64,000 nt of DNA from Nocardia pneumoniae NBRC 100136 (GTDB taxonomy: Bacteria > Actinomycetota > Actinomycetes > Mycobacteriales > Mycobacteriaceae): NCBI RefSeq assembly GCF_000308755.1, contig NZ_BAGF01000035.1, forward strand, positions 57,450 through 121,449. Reading direction: 5' to 3'. Numbering within the stretch: position 1 is the stretch's first letter; each line of letters starts with the position of its first letter. Below, piece after piece: positions 1 to 9,117 of the stretch. Under the pieces are notes generated by a model, which was not told where the DNA came from, did no database searches, and saw only the letters and a program-made list of their open reading frames with translations. The position numbers and the translations under genes were made by a program.

Positions 1-99
1 GGCGCGAAGCGGGATGGTGTGCTGGCCCGGCTGATTCGCGAGCGCCTCGCGCCGTTCTACACCTCCGACGCGGTGCTCGGGATTCTCGCGGGAGAATAG
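1..99 (+). CDS. C-terminal fragment of an unidentified protein
   Basis: An open frame runs from the first base to a TAG at 97-99 and encodes the last 32 residues of a protein that begins outside the window. The visible tail (ending AVLGILAGE) has no motif I recognise. It is called coding because codon position 3 is strongly G/C and the frame is uninterrupted, but the product cannot be named. Confidence 0.5.
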   Translation, partial: GAKRDGVLARLIRERLAPFYTSDAVLGILAGE

Positions 100-123
100 T
101 GCTCGGCGACGGGGACAACTCCG

Positions 124-663
124 CTACATCGGCAGTGCCGGGACGACAGCCTCGCCGACCTGCGCCAGCCGGTCGCACGGACTCTCTCCGGCGGTCTTGT
201 TGACGAGCGTCAGTTGCAGCAGCCCCTGCTTCGCCGAGAACAGCACGTCGCACATCTGATCCTTGGCGGCGCCGTCGACGCGGAACTGGCGGCCCGCGCG
301 TCCGGCGATGGTGACGTCCTGGAACTCGACATTGCCCGGCTTCCGCTCGAACTCGGCGACGGTGCCGCTGGTGGAGAACACGCCGAGGGTGAAGTCGGCG
401 CCCTTCCATCCGCAGATCTCCCAGCCGGGCTGCTCGACGCCGCCGACGCCGACCTGTTCGGTCGCCGGGTCGAGTCCGGCCGCGGTCAGCGCGTTCTCGG
501 GGATGCCGGTGCACGGGTCGAACAGCTGGGCTTGCGTGCCGCTGGCGCTCGTGGCCTGCGTGCTGGTCGCGGGCGGCGAGCCGCCGGATTCGTCTCCGCC
601 GCAGGCGGTCAGCCCCAGCGCAAGCGCTACCGCCAAGGGAACCAACGTGATTCGGTACGCCAT
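124..663 (-). CDS. DUF3558 family lipoprotein
   Basis: A 179-residue predicted exported lipoprotein. The N-terminus has a short hydrophobic signal segment ending in a lipobox (LTAC, Cys about residue 21), followed by a Gly/Ser/Thr-rich linker and then a compact domain with paired cysteines (DPCTGIPENAL, WEICGWKG, MCDVLF, SPCDRLA). This is the pattern of the DUF3558 lipoproteins common in Nocardia and mycobacteria. The molecular function is unknown; it should be anchored on the outer face of the plasma membrane. It is transcribed convergently with the upstream partial gene and divergently from the conservon operon. Confidence 0.8.
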   Translation of the reverse strand: MAYRITLVPLAVALALGLTACGGDESGGSPPATSTQATSASGTQAQLFDPCTGIPENALTAAGLDPATEQVGVGGVEQPGWEICGWKGADFTLGVFSTSGTVAEFERKPGNVEFQDVTIAGRAGRQFRVDGAAKDQMCDVLFSAKQGLLQLTLVNKTAGESPCDRLAQVGEAVVPALPM

Positions 664-869
664 CCCGCTCTCTTACCCTTCGCCAGTGTCGGGCCGGACT
701 GTATCAGAGCCGCACCACCGGGTTTGATACCGGGCGAAGAGGGGTATCACGCAGTGTGATTCGGCATCCGATCCGGCGGGGATGGATGCCGGTTTTGTCG
801 CGCCCGGTAACCCTTCGTTGCCAGTGTGTTTAGAAGTCCGCACAGTGTCCGATTTGTCCGATTTTCGCG

Positions 870-898
870 TTGACAGGGGGTAGGCGCTGTGAAAGCTT
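870..898 (+). promoter_or_regulatory. possible promoter of the conservon operon
   Basis: A TTGACA hexamer at 870-875 lies 17 bp before AAGCTT at 893-898, a poor -10 match. A direct repeat TGTCCGATT/TGTCCGATT lies just upstream (846-863). The -35 is good but the -10 is weak, so this is tentative. Confidence 0.25.
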
Positions 899-958
899 GC
901 CCTTGTTTTCGTGCGCTCACCGCGGAGCGATCACGGCGGGGCAATCGGAGGAGCCAGG

Positions 959-3508
959 GTGGTGCGGTTACGTCGACGGCCGGAAAATTCCGGCGGCACA
1001 CGGGTTGCCACGCCCGTCGCCCCCGTCGGTGAACGGCAGGCGTCCAGCAGCGGAATTGTCCGCCCTCGAACCATTCGCGGGCAGCTGGGCCGAATCCTGG
1101 TCGTTTCACTGGTTCTGGTGCTCGCGTTGCTGGGCGCCCTGGTCACCCGCGAGATCGACGCGTACCGCAAGAGCCGGGACACGGTGGCCGCGGTGTCGCT
1201 GGCGCTCGCGGTGCAGGACCTGGTGCACGAGACGCAGCGCGAGCGCGGCCTGACCAACGGCCTCCTCGGCGGCGACGGGCGACTGCGGCAGCCGGTGGAC
1301 GACCAGCGCGGCGCCGTCGACCGCGCGCTGCGCGACTTGCAGCAGGCGATGGCGAGCAACCCGCCCGGCGCGGACCGGGTGCGCTCGGCCGCCCGGCCGC
1401 TGACCGACCTGGACGCGACCCGGTCCAGGATCGATGAGCTGCGTACGGCACGGCAGGCGGCCTTCCAGTACTACACCGACGCCATCGACGCGCTCAACCA
1501 GCTGTCCCTCGGTCTCGACCAGGCCAGCGACCCCACGGTCCGGCACGGTCTGCAAGCGCTGTACGCGCTGGGCGAGGCCAAGGAGCAGACCGCGCGGGAA
1601 CGCGGCTTCCTCAACGGGGTCTTCGCCGCCGACGAGTTCGGGCCGGGCGAGTACGTGCAGTTCCTCGACATCCGTGCCGCCAAGCTGGCCGGTCTGGCCG
1701 CGTTCGCCCGCGACGCCACCCCGGCCCAGCGGTCCCGCCTGGACGCCGCGCTGGACAGCGCCGACGCGGTCGCGGCGGCGGAGTCGGAGAACATCGCGAT
1801 CGCCTCCAGCGCGGGACGGCTGGTGCGGCCGGTCGACCCGATCACCTGGTGGACCCGGATGACCGCGGTGATCGACGAGCAGCGCACCGTGCAGCAGGCG
1901 GTCGGCGCCGACGTGCGCCAGCGCGCCGACGCGTTGCGCCGCGCGGCCGCGGTCATCCTCGGCGCGTTCGTGCTCGCCGCGTTGGCCGCCATCGCGGTGG
2001 AGGTGGCGCTGGTCGTCGCCGCGGTGCGGGCGATCGTGCGGCCGCTGGCGACGCTGGCCGCCGACGCCGACGACGTCTCGGGCAGGCGCCTGCCCGACGT
2101 GATCGCCGCCTGGCGCGCCGGCGCCGACACCCGGCCGGAGCCGCCGGCGCCGGTGCGCACACCGCCGGGGGCGAGCGCCGAGATCGCCGCGGTGGCCGGA
2201 GCGCTGGACCGGGTGCAGTCCACCGCGTTCGAACTCGCGTCGGAGCAGGCGCTGGTGCGCCGCAACACCACCGAGTCGATGGTGAGCCTGGCCCGCCGCA
2301 GCCAGAACCTGGTGCGCCGCCAGCTCAATCTGATCAGCGAATTCGAGCGCGAGGAACTCGATCCCAAGGCGCTGTCGAACCTGTTCGAGCTCGACCACCT
2401 CGCCACCCGCATGCGCCGCAACGCCGAAAGCCTGCTCGTGCTGGTCGGCGAGGCGAGCCCGCGCCGCTGGGCGGAACCGATCCCGCTGAGCGACGTGATA
2501 CGGGCCGGTCTGTCCGAGGTCGACGACTACCGCAGGGTGGTGCTGCGACGCATGGACGACGTGCTGATCGCCGGGACGGCGGCCAGCGAGCTGGCGCACA
2601 TGCTCGCCGAGCTGATCGAGAACGGACTCGCGTTCTCCCCGCCGGATCTCGAAGTGGAGATCTACGGGCGCGCCGTGCCGGGCGGCTATCTGCTCGCCGT
2701 GGTCGATCACGGTGTGGGCATGCCCGCGGAGCAGCTGGACCAGGCCAACGCGCGACTGCGCGGCGAACAGGACTTCGTCGTCGCGCCCACCCGCAATCTC
2801 GGCCACTACGTGGTCGGCAGGCTGGCCCGGCGTCTCGGGATCGGCGTCGAGCTGAGTGCCTCGCCGGTGAGCGGCATTGTCGCGCGTCTGATGCTGCCGC
2901 CGGGAATGCTGGAAGCTGAATCGGATTCTCCACGCGCGCGCGAGCAGTCCGCCGCGTCCGGAACCGAAACCGGGCGCGAGTCCGAACGGGCGGCCGCAGT
3001 GACGTACTCCGCGTCAGTTGGCCACGCGCGCGGTGATACCGCTCCACTTCCGGTTGTTTCGGGTCCGGAGGTGCAGCGCCCTCCCGCGGAAGTGGCCTAT
3101 CGGATCGGTGCGCCGACCACGTCGGAGATCTCGGCCCCGGCGCAGTCTGTGGCCAGCGCGTCGGAATCGGCGGCCGCACCGATCGTTCCCATGATCGAAT
3201 CCACTCGTCCGACCACGCAACCGGGCTCCGACGAGTCGGCGATTCAGCGCACCAAGAACGGCTTGGTCAAGCGAAACAAGAAGGCCCGCGCGGCCGCCGC
3301 GCGCCCCGGACCCGCCGCCGTGCCCCGGCCGCAGCTCGCACCAGCGGTCGATCGCTCTCCTGCGGACACCCGCAGCATGCTGTCCGCCTTCCGGGCCGGG
3401 CACCAGCGCGGCGCACCGGCCGCCGCACCGCGCCCCGCCGACATCCGCGCCGTCGATTCGGCGTACGAATTCCAGCCTGCCGTGCCCATCGCAGAGGAGG
3501 CCCGATGA
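959..3508 (+). CDS. conservon sensor histidine kinase-like protein (CvnA type) with NIT domain
   Basis: An approximately 849-residue membrane sensor. A transmembrane helix near residues 40-60 is followed by a nitrate/nitrite-sensing-like (NIT) extracytoplasmic domain, with two RERG signatures typical of that fold (ETQRERGLTNG, TARERGFLNG). A second, Ala-rich transmembrane helix lies near 340, then a linker, a HATPase_c domain (N box ELIENGLAFSP; G box DHGVGMP) and a long low-complexity C-terminal tail. No phosphoacceptor H-box is obvious. It is the first gene of a four-gene set whose order (kinase, roadblock, DUF742, GTPase) defines actinobacterial conservons. The GTG start at 959 is chosen for the GGAGGAG ribosome site just before it; GTG at 962 or 911 are alternatives. 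Confidence 0.88.
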   Translation: MVRLRRRPENSGGTRVATPVAPVGERQASSSGIVRPRTIRGQLGRILVVSLVLVLALLGALVTREIDAYRKSRDTVAAVSLALAVQDLVHETQRERGLTNGLLGGDGRLRQPVDDQRGAVDRALRDLQQAMASNPPGADRVRSAARPLTDLDATRSRIDELRTARQAAFQYYTDAIDALNQLSLGLDQASDPTVRHGLQALYALGEAKEQTARERGFLNGVFAADEFGPGEYVQFLDIRAAKLAGLAAFARDATPAQRSRLDAALDSADAVAAAESENIAIASSAGRLVRPVDPITWWTRMTAVIDEQRTVQQAVGADVRQRADALRRAAAVILGAFVLAALAAIAVEVALVVAAVRAIVRPLATLAADADDVSGRRLPDVIAAWRAGADTRPEPPAPVRTPPGASAEIAAVAGALDRVQSTAFELASEQALVRRNTTESMVSLARRSQNLVRRQLNLISEFEREELDPKALSNLFELDHLATRMRRNAESLLVLVGEASPRRWAEPIPLSDVIRAGLSEVDDYRRVVLRRMDDVLIAGTAASELAHMLAELIENGLAFSPPDLEVEIYGRAVPGGYLLAVVDHGVGMPAEQLDQANARLRGEQDFVVAPTRNLGHYVVGRLARRLGIGVELSASPVSGIVARLMLPPGMLEAESDSPRAREQSAASGTETGRESERAAAVTYSASVGHARGDTAPLPVVSGPEVQRPPAEVAYRIGAPTTSEISAPAQSVASASESAAAPIVPMIESTRPTTQPGSDESAIQRTKNGLVKRNKKARAAAARPGPAAVPRPQLAPAVDRSPADTRSMLSAFRAGHQRGAPAAAPRPADIRAVDSAYEFQPAVPIAEEAR

Positions 3509-3575
3509 GACATGATCGCGCAGCGCTCATCGAGCCGACCGGGTGCGGGAACCCCCGCGAGAAACAGGAGATCCG

Positions 3576-4004
3576 GTGACCACCCACCTATCGAGCGCCG
3601 ACCCGCACACGTTCAACTGGATGCTGGCGAACTTCGTCCGCGAGACCCACGGCGTCCGGGAAGCCGTCGCGGTCTCGTCGGACGGACTGCTCATCGCGAT
3701 GTCCGAAGGCTTGGACCGCACCTCCGCCGACCGGCTGGCCGCCATGGTGTCCGGTTTGGTCGGCCTCGCCAAGAGCGCGTCGCGCAGCTACTCGTTCAAC
3801 GGGCTGAAACTGATCATGATCGAGATGAAACGCGGGTTCCTGCTCGTCTCGGCAATGGGTGACGGCAGCTGCCTCGGCGTGATCGCCGACAGCGGATGCG
3901 ACGTCGGCCTGGTCGGCTACGAGATGGCGGTACTCGCCGACCGCGCGGGCGCACTGCTGGACCCGGCGCTGATCGCCGAACTCCGTGAGACGCTGCGGCG
4001 ATGA
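3576..4004 (+). CDS. roadblock/LC7 domain protein (CvnB type)
   Basis: A 142-residue single-domain protein of the roadblock/LC7 (MglB-like) family. The N-terminal helix (FNWMLANFVRETHGV), the strand motif AVAVSSDGLLIAMSEG and the later LLVSAMGDGSCLGVIA are characteristic. In conservons this protein is thought to act as regulator or partner of the small GTPase encoded two genes downstream. The GTG start at 3576 follows AGGAG at a good distance; an upstream in-frame start would add a Pro/Arg-rich extension not expected in the family. Its stop overlaps the next start (ATGA). Confidence 0.9.
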   Translation: MTTHLSSADPHTFNWMLANFVRETHGVREAVAVSSDGLLIAMSEGLDRTSADRLAAMVSGLVGLAKSASRSYSFNGLKLIMIEMKRGFLLVSAMGDGSCLGVIADSGCDVGLVGYEMAVLADRAGALLDPALIAELRETLRR

Positions 4005-4435
4005 GACCGCCGGATCTACCTCGGCTGCCGGACCCGCGCATGATCTCGGTCCAGGGCACCTACGGCGGGTTCGGCACGCCGCCGAACCGCCCGGCCGACG
4101 AATCAGCCGCTGGCGACGAACGATTCGTGCGCCCCTTCGTCGTCACCGCCGGACGCACCACCCCGCTGCTGGACGGGCTGCGGATCGAGACGCTGGTGCG
4201 GGCGGAGCCCGGGGCGCTGTCCGCCCCGCTGCGCTTCGAGCAGCACACCCTCGTGCGGCTGTGCCAGCAGCCGCACTCCATCGCCGAGATCGGGACCGCG
4301 CTGCGCGTTCCGATCGGGGTCGCGAAGGTCGTCGTCAGCGACCTGGCCGCCACCGGACACGTGACCGTGCGCGCCGCCGACCAGCTCACCGCCGCTGCCA
4401 TCGAGAGGATCAGGGACCTTGTCCGGGCACTCTGA
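4001..4435 (+). CDS. DUF742 domain protein (CvnC type)
   Basis: A 144-residue DUF742 protein. It contains the family's RPFVVTAGRTTP segment near residues 45-57 and a C-terminal winged-helix-like region (LCQQPHSIAEIGTALRVPIG, then VVVSDLAATGHV). The ATG at 4001 overlaps the upstream stop by 4 bp, implying translational coupling. DUF742 proteins occur almost only between roadblock and GTPase genes in conservons; their biochemical role is unsettled. The family assignment is confident, the function is not. Confidence 0.9.
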   Translation: MRPPDLPRLPDPRMISVQGTYGGFGTPPNRPADESAAGDERFVRPFVVTAGRTTPLLDGLRIETLVRAEPGALSAPLRFEQHTLVRLCQQPHSIAEIGTALRVPIGVAKVVVSDLAATGHVTVRAADQLTAAAIERIRDLVRAL

Positions 4436-5006
4436 CATACGAACGCCTACCATGCCGTCCTCGGTGAAAATCGTGGTCAGCGGCGGATTCGGCGTCGGGA
4501 AGACGACATTCATCGGGGCCATCTCCGAGATCGAGCCGCTGGTGACGGAGGCGGCGATGACCGAAATGGCCGTCGGCGTGGACGATCCGGGACGCGCGGA
4601 CAAGACGCAGACCACGGTCGCCCTGGACTTCGGCCGCATCACCCTGGACGGTTCGCTGATCCTGTACCTGTTCGGCACGCCGGGCCAGGACCGGTTCGTC
4701 TTCCTCTGGGACGACCTGGTCGACGGCGCGCTCGGCGCGGTGATCGTGGTGGACACCGGCCGCGTCGACGACTGCTATCCGGTACTGGACTACTTCGAGG
4801 AACGCGGCACGCCGTTCGTCGTCGCGGTCAACCGGTTCGAGGGCGGCGCCCACTTCGACCTCGACGAGGTCCGCGAGGCGCTCGAACTGGAGCACTGGAT
4901 TCCGGTGCTGGAGTGCGATGCCAGACAGCGCGATTCGGTCAAAGACGTGCTGGTGTCGCTGCTCGAGCAGGTGCTCCTGCACCGTACGGTCGACCTGCCC
5001 GCCTGA
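4419..5006 (+). CDS. conservon small GTPase (CvnD type)
   Basis: A 195-residue Ras-like GTPase. The P-loop GGFGVGKTT lies near residues 22-30, a switch region around EAAMTEMAVGVDD, and the G3 motif FGTPGQDRF near 88-96. The usual G4 NKxD is replaced by VNRFEGG, so guanine specificity may be set differently. It starts at a TTG (4419) overlapping the DUF742 gene by 17 bp; ATG at 4452 (MPSSVK) is an alternative that still keeps the P-loop. It ends the conservon operon and probably works with the upstream roadblock protein at the membrane sensor. Confidence 0.88.
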   Translation: MSGHSDIRTPTMPSSVKIVVSGGFGVGKTTFIGAISEIEPLVTEAAMTEMAVGVDDPGRADKTQTTVALDFGRITLDGSLILYLFGTPGQDRFVFLWDDLVDGALGAVIVVDTGRVDDCYPVLDYFEERGTPFVVAVNRFEGGAHFDLDEVREALELEHWIPVLECDARQRDSVKDVLVSLLEQVLLHRTVDLPA

Positions 5007-5290
5007 GCCGCTGGCTGAGCACCGCGGCACGCCTCGTCACCGGTCTGGGTCCACACCGCCGGTCGAGCACCGCGGAGCTGGCGTCGCGCATTTGACCACC
5101 GGCGCTTTCGCGGCCGTGCCGCTCGCCGCGATCCAGAGATGCTACGGTCCCCGCGACGGGACGACTCCTCGACTTGCCCGACGACGGCGAAGTGACTCCT
5201 GAGGAAGAGGATGTTCGACCCACCGATGAATTCGCCGCGCCGCGCCCGTCTGTAGTGGTGCCCGGTTCGACGAGTAGAAAGCGCAGCATC

Positions 5291-5710
5291 ATGAGCAATG
5301 GCAAAGACCTCGCCCTGTCCCACGTCGGCGTGCTGGTCGCGGACCAGCAGAAGGCGCTGGAGTTCTACCGCGACGTGATCGGTCTCGAGGTGCGCGCCGA
5401 CCTGCCGTTCGCGGGCGGGCGCTGGGTGACGGTCGGTCCGGCGCAGCAGCCGGGGATCGAGTTCATCCTGGAGACCCCCGAGATGGTTCCGGACGACGCG
5501 GCCCGCACGGCGGCGCAGAGCCGCCTGGCCAGTGGCGCGCAGGGAACGCTGATCTTCGTCACCGACGCCGTGGACGCGACCTTCGCCCGGCTGCGCGACG
5601 CCGGGGTCGAGGTGACGCAGGAGCCCATCTCGCAGCCGTACGGTGTCCGTGACTGCGGATTCCGCGACCCGTGGGGCAACCACCTGCGCTTTTCCGAACT
5701 CCCGGGCTGA
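5291..5710 (+). CDS. VOC superfamily (glyoxalase-like) protein
   Basis: A 139-residue vicinal-oxygen-chelate fold protein with two beta-alpha-beta-beta-beta units. The first begins LSHVGVLVADQQKALEFYRD and the second is centred on LIFVTDAVDATFARLRDAGV, ending in FRDPWGNHLRFSEL. Candidate metal ligands (His near residue 10, Glu in the C-terminal strand) are present. The substrate cannot be deduced. The ATG at 5291 is chosen because homology-like sequence begins there; an in-frame extension from 5174 is acidic and low-complexity. Confidence 0.8.
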   Translation: MSNGKDLALSHVGVLVADQQKALEFYRDVIGLEVRADLPFAGGRWVTVGPAQQPGIEFILETPEMVPDDAARTAAQSRLASGAQGTLIFVTDAVDATFARLRDAGVEVTQEPISQPYGVRDCGFRDPWGNHLRFSELPG

Positions 5711-5761
5711 GCCGGGACGGCCCGGCGCGGGCCGCGTCGCCAACATTCGCAGACCGGACAA

Positions 5762-5767
5762 TACTGT
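5762..5767 (+). promoter_or_regulatory. -10 box of a leaderless ppc transcript
   Basis: TACTGT is followed after 6 nt by the ATG of ppc and no ribosome-binding site is present. This TANNNT-N6-start layout, repeated at many genes in the window, indicates transcription starting at or near the initiation codon. Confidence 0.5.
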
Positions 5768-5773
5768 CTGATC

Positions 5774-8545
5774 ATGGGCGAATCGACGATCGACACCGCA
5801 CAGGACGCCATCCGGCCGCTGCGTGACGACATCCGGTTCCTCGGTGGCGTGCTCGGCGACACCATCCGCGACCACGAGGGACCGGAGGTCTTCGACCTCA
5901 TCGAGCGGGTGCGCATCGAGGCGTTCCGGGTGCGTCGCGAGGAGGTCGGGCGCAGCGCCGTCGCGCAGATGCTGGACGGTGTCGACATCGCGGTGGCCCT
6001 CCCGCTCATCCGAGCGTTCAGCTATTTCGTCCTGCTGGCCAACCTGGCCGAGGACATCCAGCGCGACCGTCGCCGCGCCGCGCACGAAGCGGCCGGGGAA
6101 CCGCCGCAGGACTCCTCGCTCGCGGCGACCTACCGCAAGCTGGACGCGGCGGCGCTGGACGGCGACCGGGTCGCCGATCTGCTGGCCGACGCGCTGGTGT
6201 CGCCGGTGATCACCGCGCATCCGACGGAGACCCGCCGCCGCACCGTCTTCGACGCGCAGGCCAGGATCACCGAACTGATGCGGCGCCGCCAGCGCTACGC
6301 CGAGAGCGAACGCGAGCGCGCCGACCTCGAGTTGCGGATCCGTCGCCAGGTGCTCAGCCTGTGGCGCACCGCGCTGATCCGGTTGGCCCGGCTGCGCATC
6401 CAGGACGAGATCTCGGTGGGGTTGCGCTATTACGACCTCACGCTGTTCGACGTGATCCCGGCGATCAACGCCGAGGTACGCGCCGCGCTGCGGTCACGCT
6501 GGCCCGGTGTGGAGTTGCTGCCGCGCCCGATTCTGCGGCCCGGCTCGTGGATCGGCGGCGACCGGGACGGAAACCCGTACGTCACCGCCGATGTCGTGCG
6601 TCAGGCCGCCTACCGCGCCGCGGGGGTCGCCTTCGAGCGCTATCTGCGCGAGCTGGTCGAGTTGGAGAAGACCCTGTCGCTGTCGGCCCGGCTCGTCACG
6701 GTGACGCCCGAGGTGGCCGAGCTCGCCGAGACCGGATATCCCGATCCGGCCACGCACGCCGACGAGCCGTATCGCCGTGCGCTGCACCATATCCGCGCTC
6801 GCCTGACCGCCACCGCGCAGGCCGCGCTCGGAGAGGTTCCGCCGAACGGCCTGGATATGGGGGCGCGACCCTACGCGACCCCGCAGGCGGTGCTGGACGA
6901 CCTCGACGCCGTGGACGCCTCGCTGCGTCGCAGCGGTGACGACCTGCTCGCCGACGACCGCCTCGCCGCGCTGCGCTACGCCCTGGAGACCTTCGGCTTC
7001 CACCTGCAGGGTCTGGACATGCGGCAGAACTCCGAGGTGCACGAGCAGGTGGTCGCGGAGCTGCTGGCCTGGGCGGGGGCGCACCCGGACTACGCGAGTC
7101 TGCCGGAGACGCGGCGGGTGGAGCTGCTCGCGGCCGAGCTGAGCACTCGCCGCCCGCTGCTGGGCCCGCACGCGCGGCTGAGCGAGTTGGCCGCGAAGGA
7201 ACTCGGCATCGTCCGCGCCGCACGGGAGGTGGTGGAAACCCTCGGCGCGGAGGCGGTGCCGAACTACATCATCAGCATGTGCACGTCGGTCAGCGACCTG
7301 CTGGAAGCCGCCCTGCTGCTGAAGGAGGGCGGCCTGCTCGACCCGGGTGAGCCGGATGGGCCGCCGAGCTGCCCGGTGGGCATCGTGCCGCTGTTCGAGA
7401 CCATCGAGGACCTCGGAGCCGGGGCGGACACGCTGTCCGCGGCGTTGGAGGTTCCGGTCTATCGCGAACTGGTGGCGGCACAGGGGATGCGCCAGGAAGT
7501 GATGCTCGGCTACTCCGACTCCAACAAGGACGGCGGATATCTCGCCGCCAACTGGGCGTTGTACCGGGCGGAGCTGGACCTGATCGAGGTGGCCCGCAAG
7601 ACCGGAATCCGGTTGCGGCTGTTCCACGGGCGCGGCGGCACGGTGGGCCGCGGCGGCGGACGCAGTTACGACGCGATCCTCGCCCAGCCCGCGGGTGCGG
7701 TGCGCGGCTCGCTGCGGCTCACCGAACAGGGCGAGGTGATCGCCGCGAAATACGCCGAACCCGGTGCGGCGCACCGCAATCTGGAGTCGCTGATCGCGGG
7801 CACCCTGGAGTCGACCCTGCTGGACGTGGAGGGCCTCGGGCCGGACGCGGAGCCGTCCTACGGGATCATGGACGACCTGGCGGCGCGCGCCCGCGCGGCG
7901 TATTCGCGTCTGGTGCACGAAACCCCTGGCTTCGTCGAGTATTTCCGCCAGTCGACGCCGGTCGCGGAGGTCGGCGACCTGAACATCGGCAGCAGACCCG
8001 CGTCGCGCAAGCCGACCAACTCGGTCGCCGACCTGCGTGCCATCCCGTGGGTGATGTCGTGGAGCCAGGCGCGAGTGATGCTGCCCGGGTGGTACGGCAC
8101 CGGCACCGCGCTCGAGCAGTGGATCGGCGGCGACCCGGAACGTCTGGCGACGCTGGCGGATCTGTACCGCCGCTGGCCGTTCTTCCGGACGGTGCTGTCC
8201 AACCTGGCCCAGGTGATGGCCAAGAGCGATCTGGACATCGCCGCCCGCTACGCCGAACTCGTCGACAACGCGGCGCTGCGGGAGCAGATCTTCGGCATGA
8301 TCCGCGACGAGCACGCCAGAACCATCCGCATGCACGCCGCGATCACCGGCAACGATCACCTGCTGGCCGACAACCCCTCGCTGGCCGAGTCCATCCACAA
8401 CCGCTTCCCGTACCTGGAACCGCTCAACCAGATGCAGGTGGAACTGCTGCGCCGACTGCGCGCCGGGGACGACTCGGAATTGGTCAAGCGCGGAATACTC
8501 CTGACCATGAACGGTCTGGCCACCGCCCTGCGCAACTCGGGCTAG
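5774..8545 (+). CDS. ppc: phosphoenolpyruvate carboxylase
   Basis: A 923-residue full-length PEP carboxylase, which carboxylates PEP to oxaloacetate to replenish the TCA cycle. Hallmarks in order: the active-site histidine motif [12 protein letters not shown] near residue 150, [11 protein letters not shown] near 260, [12 protein letters not shown] near 578, the glycine-rich loop [13 protein letters not shown] near 617, and the family C-terminus ([15 protein letters not shown]). Length matches the family. It stands alone with its own leaderless promoter; the 572 bp after its stop contain only decayed repeats. Confidence 0.97.
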   Translation: MGESTIDTAQDAIRPLRDDIRFLGGVLGDTIRDHEGPEVFDLIERVRIEAFRVRREEVGRSAVAQMLDGVDIAVALPLIRAFSYFVLLANLAEDIQRDRRRAAHEAAGEPPQDSSLAATYRKLDAAALDGDRVADLLADALVSPVITAHPTETRRRTVFDAQARITELMRRRQRYAESERERADLELRIRRQVLSLWRTALIRLARLRIQDEISVGLRYYDLTLFDVIPAINAEVRAALRSRWPGVELLPRPILRPGSWIGGDRDGNPYVTADVVRQAAYRAAGVAFERYLRELVELEKTLSLSARLVTVTPEVAELAETGYPDPATHADEPYRRALHHIRARLTATAQAALGEVPPNGLDMGARPYATPQAVLDDLDAVDASLRRSGDDLLADDRLAALRYALETFGFHLQGLDMRQNSEVHEQVVAELLAWAGAHPDYASLPETRRVELLAAELSTRRPLLGPHARLSELAAKELGIVRAAREVVETLGAEAVPNYIISMCTSVSDLLEAALLLKEGGLLDPGEPDGPPSCPVGIVPLFETIEDLGAGADTLSAALEVPVYRELVAAQGMRQEVMLGYSDSNKDGGYLAANWALYRAELDLIEVARKTGIRLRLFHGRGGTVGRGGGRSYDAILAQPAGAVRGSLRLTEQGEVIAAKYAEPGAAHRNLESLIAGTLESTLLDVEGLGPDAEPSYGIMDDLAARARAAYSRLVHETPGFVEYFRQSTPVAEVGDLNIGSRPASRKPTNSVADLRAIPWVMSWSQARVMLPGWYGTGTALEQWIGGDPERLATLADLYRRWPFFRTVLSNLAQVMAKSDLDIAARYAELVDNAALREQIFGMIRDEHARTIRMHAAITGNDHLLADNPSLAESIHNRFPYLEPLNQMQVELLRRLRAGDDSELVKRGILLTMNGLATALRNSG

Positions 8546-8594
8546 CAGTCAGGTGTCGGAACGCCGGGATCCCCGGACCCCGCTGGGAGGAGTG

Positions 8595-9070
8595 CGGTGC
8601 GGTGTCGGATTGACGCTGCGGCTGTGGCGGGACTCGGGGTCCGTGTGGTCGGTGTCGGGCACAAGAGGAAGCCGCGCGCGTGATCGGTGCACCATGCGTA
8701 AATTTCGTACCCCGCATCGAGTCTCGAATGTGCGGAGCGGAGAAGTCGGCCGGACTCTGGCCGGGAAGGGACTCTCGATTGATGCAGCGGCGTGGCGGCA
8801 CTCGCGTGACCGCATGATCGGCCACCGGGCAAGTGCCGAGCACAAAGCAAGCACCCGGCCATGGGCAGCTTCGCAGGAGTTGGTCTCTGCCGCATTCATT
8901 CGCGTGGTTGGAAGGAGAGTCGGTCGAATCCGGCTGAGAAGAAGCGCCATGCCGATCGATACAGCAGCTGTGGTGGCACGCGGGGATCGCGTGAAAGGGT
9001 CCTACGCACATGCGCAAGCCGCCCAGGACCGGGCTGGCATGCGGTAATTGCGGTCACCGTCGGTTTTTGG
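8595..9070 (+). repeat. three decayed tandem copies of the 5' end of the downstream deaminase gene
   Basis: This 572-bp gap has no convincing gene but carries three diverged direct copies of the region spanning the ribosome site and about 35 codons of the gene starting at 9118. The Ile-Asp codon pair that opens that protein recurs at 8609, 8778 and 8955 (intact copy 9124), spacings of 169, 177 and 169 bp. Translated, copy 1 reads IDAAAVAGLGVRVVGVGHKR and copy 3 IDTAAVVARGDRVKG, against IDEAAVAALGDRVIGPEHKG in the gene. Copy 2 has a 1-base deletion but resumes with AEHK and a PWAASQELV segment matching SWGRTVREFV. Confidence 0.8.
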
Positions 9071-9117
9071 GTGGTTGGAGAAGAGAAGCCGGTCGGTTCC
9101 GGCTGGGAAGGAGCGCC

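Noticed and set aside
1106..2806. 566-codon open frame antisense to the conservon kinase gene
   Set aside because: Composition is a codon-position-3 shadow (Arg, Gly, His, Ala-rich, no domain). The sense frame carries clear NIT and HATPase motifs.
6494..8398. 634-codon antisense open frame across ppc
   Set aside because: Low-complexity shadow in GC-rich DNA; ppc is certain on the other strand.
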